Shown here: one piece after another, positions 58,155 to 64,000 of the stretch
How the letters are laid out: every line of letters begins with the position of its first letter
How positions within the stretch are numbered: the stretch's first letter is position 1
Virus record (IMG/VR): IMGVR_UViG_3300010158_000045
Span: 1-64,000 of that record
DNA from: a virus
Reading direction: 5' to 3' (one strand)
Length of the DNA: 64,000 nucleotides
Translations under genes and position numbers: made by a program
The notes under the pieces: generated by a model
What the model was told of the DNA's origin: nothing
What the model saw: the letters and a program-made list of their open reading frames with translations, nothing else
The model's database searches: none

Positions 58155-58919
58155 ATGTTTTCTTATCGTTTTATTATATTCTACTGCCGCATCGAGTATG
58201 GTCAAAGGTTGTTGGGCCTTATTTGCATATTCGAGTAACGCATTAGTATCCTTGGGGAAACAAGCACCCCCAAATCCTCTGTCTCCGTCGAAGCCAACAA
58301 CAGTATGACTATTACCGATACGAGAATCGTGAGCAATAATTTGCCTTACTAAATTGTAGTCAGCGCCACTAACCTTGCATAGATCATATAACTGATTAAA
58401 AAATGCTACTTTAGTGGCTAGGAAACTGTTAATACTGTATTTGACCAACGATGCTTCAGTCACACTACAGTAAAAATACAATTTACAATCAGGAAGTACT
58501 GATGTAAATAATTCTTGCCAAAATCCTTCTGGATCTTCTCCACCTAGTACCATGTACTTTTGATTGGCAAAATCCTCCACTGAGCTAACAGCCCGTAAAA
58601 ATTCTGGATTGTAGCAAATACTGTGATTTTCAAATGCTGATTGTATTGCAAACAATTGATCCGGCACTATTGTAGATTTAATCAGTACTGGCATGAATAC
58701 AGGAACTGATTTTAATACAGCATAGACTTGACTGTCATCACATGCATGTTGCTCTGTTTGGGGAGTACCCACACAGACAATAATACCATCAGCATCTGAA
58801 TGATCAGCAATCGACTCGTTGCCATATTTTGGATCAACAATAACTAACTCATGTTGTTTTTCTAGTGTACTTGCCACTGCTTTGCCTACAAAGCCATATC
58901 CTGCGATTATAATTTTCAT
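58146..58919 (-). CDS. UDP-sugar/GDP-sugar dehydrogenase-like protein, C-terminally truncated
   Basis: 257 residues, against about 390-450 for the family. IIIAGYGFVGKAVASTL is the NAD fold, YSINSFLATKVAFFNQLYDLC is the central helix, and GFGGACFPKDTNALL carries the catalytic Cys with the usual PKDT. These match UDP-glucose/GDP-mannose 6-dehydrogenases. The C-terminal sugar-nucleotide-binding domain is missing. The gene ends cleanly 1 bp from the polymerase gene and shows no frameshift, so this short form appears stable. It may oxidise a smaller or different substrate, or act with a host partner. Confidence 0.82.
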   Translation of the reverse strand: MKIIIAGYGFVGKAVASTLEKQHELVIVDPKYGNESIADHSDADGIIVCVGTPQTEQHACDDSQVYAVLKSVPVFMPVLIKSTIVPDQLFAIQSAFENHSICYNPEFLRAVSSVEDFANQKYMVLGGEDPEGFWQELFTSVLPDCKLYFYCSVTEASLVKYSINSFLATKVAFFNQLYDLCKVSGADYNLVRQIIAHDSRIGNSHTVVGFDGDRGFGGACFPKDTNALLEYANKAQQPLTILDAAVEYNKTIRKHLT

Positions 58920-58920
58920 A

Positions 58921-61590
58921 TTAAAACTCGAATAAACTGTTAAATGTATTTTTTTCTTCGGTACTTCTCACGTCCCATTTAAGCACACCAATCAAATTTT
59001 CTAATTTCTTATCAATAATAGTGGCCTCCATTTCTGCATGATCAAAAGGCAAATCCTTGAACCACTGCGGAAGTCTCAGCTCGTCTACTGGATAAGCCAC
59101 ACTGGTAAACGCCAGCGGATTAGGTTTGAGTTTACAAACAATAACTTTCTGACCATCAGTAATGTTCATTGAGTATTTGTCGTTGTACATTCTTTTGAGC
59201 GTATTCCAATTAATACTTGCTCGTACATGACCAGGCATATTAGCCTTGCCAGCTTTCTTCTCTTTTGCTTCGTATTCTGTAACTTTGTTTGCACGTTTTG
59301 GACTTCCTTTTTCCCAACCTGGACGAGCTTTGAATTTACTTCTAAACTCACTAATGCTGTCTAACACAGCCTGTTCTTCCTTGCCAGTAAGCACCATTTC
59401 TAAAACTTCGCTTAAAAAGTCTTGAATAAATTCTGGTGTATCACTGCGTTTGAGATCCAGCCCCATGGCTTTAATCTTGCCTGGTTTGCCATCTACGTCT
59501 GTGCGCTTGCCTTCTTTATCATAATACAGCACCGCATAACGTTTCTTGGTAATGAATAAACTCTTTGACCCAACAATTTCTCGGCCAGCTTTGATAACTT
59601 CGCCACGTGATTTAGGTACGTGGAATGTGTCCAACATAAACTGTGGGAACGTGTTGTTAACTTCATCTGCAATTTGATCATACAGTTGAATTACATTTTC
59701 CCGACTCCACGGAATTGCGCCACTATCGATATCTTTCTTTAACGTCTTGTATGCTGAGAAATAACATGAGTCTGTATCACCATAGATAACTGCTTTACCC
59801 ACGTGGTCATACTCACCTGTGATAATTTCATTTACCTTACTGGCCATATGCTTGGCAATTTGTCTGCCAACCAATGTTGTCGACTGACCAATTCGCTTGT
59901 CAAAGAACCTGCATCCACTGTTAAGAATAGCACCATACAAACTGTTAAGATTAATTTTCTTAACCAACTGTCGTTTGTCCCAATATTCCTCTTCAACTTT
60001 ATTGCCGGCCTTGATAGCTTCTTTTAATTTGGCCTGCATTTCTTTACGTTCTGCATACCAGCGTTTTAGTAGTCCAGGAATAATACCTTCTTTTTCATAA
60101 GTAAAAATTGTGCCGTTACTAGACAACATCCAAGGTTGGTTACTTTCAAATATGAGTCTATATACTTCGGCGGCACTTACTACGTCAACATCTCCGTTTT
60201 CCCAATCAATGGTAATGTCTGTGCCAATCTCTTGAGCCATTACTGCTTCATATTCATCCGCACCGAATTTACCTTCCCAGGCAGCCGCAAAACTTTTACC
60301 TTTGGCTATTTGTGCTTCGATGTATTCTTCAGTTTTAGTCTGACGTAACTGTCCAATAATTGTTTCTGGACCCATGTTAAGCGCACGAATAGCACTTGGA
60401 TAAAGACTATTGATATCCAATGAACCTACCCAGTCTTGAATACCTTCTTTGGGATAAGCAACATACGCACCAGCCGCACCTTCGTTATCTTCACGTTCAC
60501 TCATCTTAGTGCGGTTAGGCACTTGCATGCCTCTGCGATGGCATTCGTTAATAATAGCTTGCTCAGTTACCGCCACAGCACCCATTGTTGTCTGTAGTAA
60601 TACTGTATTTTCATGTGCCAGTGTATTGGCAAGGTCCATGAACTTTAATTTCTTATCAAGATCGTCAAGCAGTTTACAGTCATTGATGTTATATTCAACA
60701 AACGTCTTAAAGTCATTGTTGTATAATTGGTCGAGTGTACCTTCATATTGTGTTTTACGTTTACCTAACTCATATTCCGCAATGGCGTCAAGTCTATAAC
60801 TGTGGCGTTCTTCATACGTATACTTACGGTACAACTCAAGATAGTCTAAATGAACGCGACCAATGTAGTCATAGGTTACACTATCACGACCAAACTTTTC
60901 ATATTCTCTGCGTTTAGGAAACTGATCAAACAAACAGAAACGACGGGTATCTTCTTTACTCAATACCTTTGTCACTCTATTTGTGGTATAAGGCACGTCA
61001 AATCCTTCACTGTTCCAACCACTAAGCACGTCTGCATCTTTAATTAGATCCAAGAACATATCCAACAAGTCTGCTTCTTTGTCAAACAAATAAGTGTTAG
61101 GAAAATCTTTGACCATTTCCTTGGCTTCTTCCATCTTAAGACCTTTAGGAGGAATAGCCAAACATACCATAGTTTCTAACCATTGTAGGTAGACAGCAAT
61201 CGCAGTAATTGGCATGAACGCATCATCTGGACTTGCATAGCCACGCTCTGGATCAAAGTCTACCTCAATATCGAAAAATGCTACATTTAGTTTAGGCGCA
61301 TCTTGATTTAAATAGTGTTCACTTAGTGTAACAAAGATTGGATTAATATCGCTTTCAAACAATTCTTTGCCGCTGTTAATAGCCTGCTCTTTTCTGAGCT
61401 CTTTAGTATTTTTACAAACAATCTTGGTTAAGGAATCGCCGTAGATGGATTCAAATTTGCCGCGAGGGTCTTTAACATAGAACGTGTGTTTGACAGGAAT
61501 GTCACGGAACTCACGCTCACCTTTTTTATTACGTTCAACAACGCGAATGATATCATTCTCGCGGTCAAACCATGCGTCTACATAAGACAT
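58921..61590 (-). CDS. gp43: DNA polymerase gp43 (family B)
   Basis: 889 residues, close to T4 gp43 (898). Exonuclease motif: FFDIEVDFDPERGY (about residue 107). Polymerase motifs: SLDINSLYPSAIR (motif A, about 395), KKINLNSLYGAIL (motif B, about 548) and VIYGDTDSCYFS (motif C, about 603). The C-terminus ends in an EEKNTFNSLFEF peptide resembling the clamp-interacting tail. It replicates the phage genome together with gp45. Just upstream is a GGAGA ribosome-binding site. Confidence 0.96.
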   Translation of the reverse strand: MSYVDAWFDRENDIIRVVERNKKGEREFRDIPVKHTFYVKDPRGKFESIYGDSLTKIVCKNTKELRKEQAINSGKELFESDINPIFVTLSEHYLNQDAPKLNVAFFDIEVDFDPERGYASPDDAFMPITAIAVYLQWLETMVCLAIPPKGLKMEEAKEMVKDFPNTYLFDKEADLLDMFLDLIKDADVLSGWNSEGFDVPYTTNRVTKVLSKEDTRRFCLFDQFPKRREYEKFGRDSVTYDYIGRVHLDYLELYRKYTYEERHSYRLDAIAEYELGKRKTQYEGTLDQLYNNDFKTFVEYNINDCKLLDDLDKKLKFMDLANTLAHENTVLLQTTMGAVAVTEQAIINECHRRGMQVPNRTKMSEREDNEGAAGAYVAYPKEGIQDWVGSLDINSLYPSAIRALNMGPETIIGQLRQTKTEEYIEAQIAKGKSFAAAWEGKFGADEYEAVMAQEIGTDITIDWENGDVDVVSAAEVYRLIFESNQPWMLSSNGTIFTYEKEGIIPGLLKRWYAERKEMQAKLKEAIKAGNKVEEEYWDKRQLVKKINLNSLYGAILNSGCRFFDKRIGQSTTLVGRQIAKHMASKVNEIITGEYDHVGKAVIYGDTDSCYFSAYKTLKKDIDSGAIPWSRENVIQLYDQIADEVNNTFPQFMLDTFHVPKSRGEVIKAGREIVGSKSLFITKKRYAVLYYDKEGKRTDVDGKPGKIKAMGLDLKRSDTPEFIQDFLSEVLEMVLTGKEEQAVLDSISEFRSKFKARPGWEKGSPKRANKVTEYEAKEKKAGKANMPGHVRASINWNTLKRMYNDKYSMNITDGQKVIVCKLKPNPLAFTSVAYPVDELRLPQWFKDLPFDHAEMEATIIDKKLENLIGVLKWDVRSTEEKNTFNSLFEF

Positions 61591-61672
61591 AAAATACTTT
61601 CTCCATGCAATTTAGGGCTTGCAAATACCTATGTGCTGTTTATGGCCAGCTAACCTTTAACAACAATATTTA

Positions 61673-61930
61673 TTAGATACGTTTTGTGATATCTAAAATT
61701 GCTTCGATCTCTTCCCAATCTTCATTGTAAGCCGCCCAATCGCCTTTATGTGCAATCTTGATAGCTTTGTTAATAACACTTGGTTTAATTTGTAATTCTT
61801 CCGCAACTGCTTTAACAGTTTCTTTTAAGCCTTCTTGTAAGTCTTCGACTTCACGTAGTACTGTGCTACCTTCTGAAATCAAACGCTCGAGTTTTGCCTT
61901 TTCTTCTGCACCGTATGAACGACCGCCCAT
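61673..61930 (-). CDS. DsbA-like double-stranded DNA-binding protein (85 aa)
   Basis: 85 residues, close to T4 DsbA (89). EKAKLERLISEGSTVLREVEDLQEGLKETVKAVAEELQIKPSVINKAIKIAHKGDW is a helix-turn-helix-like block found in DsbA proteins of T4-like phages; T4 DsbA binds DNA near late promoters. The end is acidic (EEIEAILDITKRI). A sigma70-type promoter at 61955-61983 lies 25 bp upstream, and the DNA polymerase gene follows. The assignment rests on length and pattern, and a plain DNA-binding protein cannot be excluded. Confidence 0.6.
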   Translation of the reverse strand: MGGRSYGAEEKAKLERLISEGSTVLREVEDLQEGLKETVKAVAEELQIKPSVINKAIKIAHKGDWAAYNEDWEEIEAILDITKRI

Positions 61931-61954
61931 GTAAATCTCCTAATGTATATGCCT

Positions 61955-61983
61955 ATTATACGTTACTTATCCTGTAAATGCAA
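61955..61983 (-). promoter_or_regulatory. Sigma70-type promoter (TTGCAT-N17-TATAAT)
   Basis: On the minus strand TTGCAT at 61983-61978 and TATAAT at 61960-61955, 17 bp apart, 25 bp before the DsbA-like ATG. It could also serve the DNA polymerase and the sugar dehydrogenase downstream. Confidence 0.7.
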
Positions 61984-61996
61984 CCTTTAGAGGTGG

Positions 61997-62022
61997 AAAT
62001 GGCAGAAATTAATCTGCCATTT
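61997..62022 (-). terminator. Perfect 10 bp hairpin after the LysM gene
   Basis: AAATGGCAGA and TCTGCCATTT flank a 6 bp loop directly after the LysM gene stop and before the DsbA promoter. Only a short U-run (UUU) follows on the minus strand, so termination is plausible but weak; the same hairpin could act on plus-strand transcripts. Confidence 0.5.
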
Positions 62023-62024
62023 TA

Positions 62025-63677
62025 TTACTTAATGTTTGCTATTCTTAACCAACGAGCCAACTCATCTGATTCTTTTACTGGTGCAGTGTCAGCTTTGGAG
62101 CCAGGTGCACTGGCTAAACTTGCGGCCGCCGGATTGTTTTGAACATTTTGTTTATCTTTATCAATCAGTTGAGCGGTAGTAGGAGTGTTTTGTGGATTCA
62201 ATTTATCTTTGGCAATTTGTTGATCCACATCACTCATTGCCGCAGTTTGCGCGGCTGGAGAACTTTTGATCTCCTCCAAATCATCCAATTGTGATTCTAA
62301 ATCTTTTAGTTGACGAATATTATCTTCATCTTCAGATTTTTCTAAATCAATAATTAGTGCGGCTAACTGAGCTTTCATTGCATCAATTTCTTTTTGTGTA
62401 GCTTCAATTTCTTCTTTCTTTTTAGTGTCTTCAGCGGCCTTGGCATCATCAGCTGGTGTATCATCAGGACGAGGCTTTGCAATTGACGGTTGTTCAACTG
62501 GTTTAGAGCCTACACCTTGGTCATATGTTGGCTTACCACTGGCTGGAGGAATTGTTATTGTTGCCCCTGCTGTAATCTTGTTAGGGTTTGTAATACTAGG
62601 ATTAGCGGCCATCAATTCAGCAACGCTTACATTATTTCGTTTAGCAATAGTACTTAAATTATCACCAGGTTTGATCTGATAAGTCGTTGGCTCAGATGTT
62701 TTAGCATCTGCACTTGGGTTAACAGCACTTGGAGTAGCACCTGCACTAGGTGCAGTAGTCGCACCGTTAGCTGTTGCCATTTGGTCAGCAGTTGGGCCAT
62801 TTCGTTGACCTTGTCCGCCACCGATTTGACTACCAGCAGCCGCAACAGCCGCCAAGGCTGCCGCAATACTCTTCTTAGGATTATCTTTTAGCCATGCGCC
62901 TACGCCTGATTTCATATTGTCTGGAACAGCTCTCCAGGCCGCATCATCAATATCTGGGCGAGGTTTAGGCATGCCAACACGGCTACCCCAACCTGGAATT
63001 TTGCTCCAGTCGTCTGGGTTTGATCCAAACTTTTTCATTATATTAGGAAGCATTTCTCCAGCTGACTGTGCCGCACCCAATGGCCCTGGCAATCTCAACC
63101 CTGCTTCAAACAAATCGCTAAAACTTTCCATCAATGATTCTTTTAGAGGTTTGTCTGCTGGTGCATCTGTTTTTGCAGTGGACAAGGATGCTAATTTGTC
63201 TTTAAGAGCTTTGTACTTGGGAATTAAATCTGTTAATTGTTTTAATTCGTCATCCTCTTTAGTTTGACGGGCAATAGCCGCTTGACTGCCGCCTTGTACT
63301 CCTGCATCATAATCTTTATTACTAGAACTGAAAGGATTTAAATGACGTAAAAATGTACTTGTATTTGCTTTAGGAGGAACTAGTCCACGCTTTGCCAACA
63401 ATGCATCGCTAGATTCTGTACCAGTAGCACTGATACGTGGTTTAGATTGACCTGTCCCGCTGTCACTGCGATCCATCTCTGGATCAGCACTGACAAAGTA
63501 TCCACTAACTGGATCATATAGTCCGGGCAACTTATTATTTTGTGCAAGAGTCATTAGGATCTGAGCACGTTTTTGTTCGTCTTTTTCTTGACCAACTTGA
63601 GCTTCGATATCTTTTAGACGTAAGCCTTCGTTGAGCTCAATAGACTCTATGCGATTAATTAAATCTCGTAAGTTCAT
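62025..63677 (-). CDS. LysM-domain protein (550 aa)
   Basis: 550 residues. A LysM domain is at about 331-376 (TYQIKPGDNLSTIAKRNNVSVAELMAANPSI), which binds peptidoglycan-type glycans. The N-terminus (MNLRDLINRIESIELNEGLRLKD) is a helix found at the start of phage structural or head-region proteins. The rest is low-complexity: Ala/Pro/Thr-rich linkers, a Gln/Glu/Asp coiled coil (about 415-465) and a Gly/Pro-rich stretch near 240. A peptidoglycan-binding structural or internal protein is likely; no hydrolase domain was seen. It ends with a hairpin before the next promoter. Confidence 0.72.
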   Translation of the reverse strand: MNLRDLINRIESIELNEGLRLKDIEAQVGQEKDEQKRAQILMTLAQNNKLPGLYDPVSGYFVSADPEMDRSDSGTGQSKPRISATGTESSDALLAKRGLVPPKANTSTFLRHLNPFSSSNKDYDAGVQGGSQAAIARQTKEDDELKQLTDLIPKYKALKDKLASLSTAKTDAPADKPLKESLMESFSDLFEAGLRLPGPLGAAQSAGEMLPNIMKKFGSNPDDWSKIPGWGSRVGMPKPRPDIDDAAWRAVPDNMKSGVGAWLKDNPKKSIAAALAAVAAAGSQIGGGQGQRNGPTADQMATANGATTAPSAGATPSAVNPSADAKTSEPTTYQIKPGDNLSTIAKRNNVSVAELMAANPSITNPNKITAGATITIPPASGKPTYDQGVGSKPVEQPSIAKPRPDDTPADDAKAAEDTKKKEEIEATQKEIDAMKAQLAALIIDLEKSEDEDNIRQLKDLESQLDDLEEIKSSPAAQTAAMSDVDQQIAKDKLNPQNTPTTAQLIDKDKQNVQNNPAAASLASAPGSKADTAPVKESDELARWLRIANIK

Positions 63678-63679
63678 TA

Positions 63680-64000
63680 TTATTCCTTTGGTACACAGTT
63701 AGGCACTGTGCGTCCGCCTTTCTTTTTAGTTCCTACTGGCTTGTAACCATCCCAGCAAGGATTTGAATTTTTTAATGTTCGTTTCTTAGCGTTGGCTTCT
63801 TTGATAGGATTTTGATTGTGCTTTTTTAAATCGTTATCAAATTGTTTGATAGTGGCTTTATTGATACCTTTGAAACGTTTGTCACCTCGAGCATAGTCTC
63901 CTTCTGCATCGGCTTTCTTAGCATCTGCGTAGGCGGCTTTTTTATATTTGCCCAATGTGTCTGTACTTAGTTCGCTTAGACTTAAATGCCCCCCGTCTGG
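63680..64000 (-). CDS. C-terminal part of a conserved phage protein (partial at right edge)
   Basis: The frame is open to the right edge, so this is the end of a longer gene and no start codon is visible here. The in-window residues include LSLSELSTDTLGKYKKAAYADAKKADAEGDYARGDKRFKGINKA, a repeated basic/helical block common in conserved T4-like phage proteins, and end with CWDGYKPVGTKKKGGRTVPNCVP. The latter cysteine-containing motif recurs at the termini of aquatic phage proteins. It ends 2 bp before the LysM gene start, so the two are co-transcribed. Function is unknown. Confidence 0.65.
   Translation of the reverse strand, partial: PDGGHLSLSELSTDTLGKYKKAAYADAKKADAEGDYARGDKRFKGINKATIKQFDNDLKKHNQNPIKEANAKKRTLKNSNPCWDGYKPVGTKKKGGRTVPNCVPKE

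Noticed and set aside
61667-61674. AATAAATA on the minus strand before the DNA polymerase gene
   Set aside because: It overlaps the end of the DsbA-like gene, is about 77 bp from the ATG, and the polymerase is expected to be an early gene; the match may be chance in AT-rich DNA.

Overview
The window is a densely packed, AT-rich segment of a T4-like contractile-tailed phage (myovirus) genome. It carries a gp5-gp25-gp6 baseplate block followed by tail fibres, plus T4-type replication genes: a family B DNA polymerase (gp43), a sliding clamp (gp45), an RNase H/5' exonuclease and a DsbA-like protein. The gene content (ThyX, FolE, QueE, a DpdA-like transglycosylase, a MoxR/VWA pair, many glycosyltransferase-like genes, fibres sharing an N-terminal module) resembles aquatic T4-like phages such as cyanophages and other planktonic-bacterium phages. 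No photosynthesis gene is present, so the host can only be called a probable Gram-negative aquatic bacterium. No tRNA, CRISPR, integrase or insertion sequence was seen, and no gene-free stretch exceeds 300 bp.

Layout. From 1 to 33109 (plus strand) is the baseplate and tail module: the end of a hub-type protein, the lysozyme-less gp5 spike, two small proteins, gp25, gp6, a giant 4986-residue baseplate or tail protein, a repeat-rich 887-residue fibre-like protein, a complete S53 (sedolisin) protease, and a set of fibre or adhesin proteins, three of which share an N-terminal module. T4 late-promoter-like octamers (NATAAATA) precede several of these genes. From 33121 to 37412 (plus) a near-consensus sigma70-type promoter leads two conserved phage proteins and four GT-A glycosyltransferase-like proteins.

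From 37405 to 64000 every gene is on the minus strand, converging on the plus block with an 8 bp overlap. Reading in the direction of transcription from the right: the end of a conserved protein and a LysM protein; a hairpin and promoter; DsbA-like, DNA polymerase and a truncated UDP-sugar dehydrogenase; a promoter, then the clamp, a membrane protein, the DpdA-like transglycosylase, two dehydrogenases, a 2OG oxygenase-like protein, a QueD-like protein, a glycosyltransferase, a cupin and a phosphoribosyltransferase; a promoter, then FolE, QueE, a tiny Cys-rich membrane peptide, RNase H and a Bax-inhibitor-1 family protein; several conserved phage proteins; a promoter and a MoxR AAA+ ATPase; a promoter fused to a C(UUCG)G hairpin and a VWA/HExxH protein; and finally ThyX.

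How it works together. FolE, a divergent QueD-like protein, QueE and the DpdA-like enzyme form most of a pathway that would make a 7-deazaguanine base and exchange it into phage DNA. QueC is not in the window, so the final base cannot be named. ThyX and the phosphoribosyltransferase fit nucleotide supply. The glycosyltransferases and sugar dehydrogenases suggest glycan synthesis or decoration. The S53 protease, the giant mosaic baseplate protein with carbohydrate-binding-like segments, the BI-1 protein and the MoxR/VWA pair are the most unusual elements.
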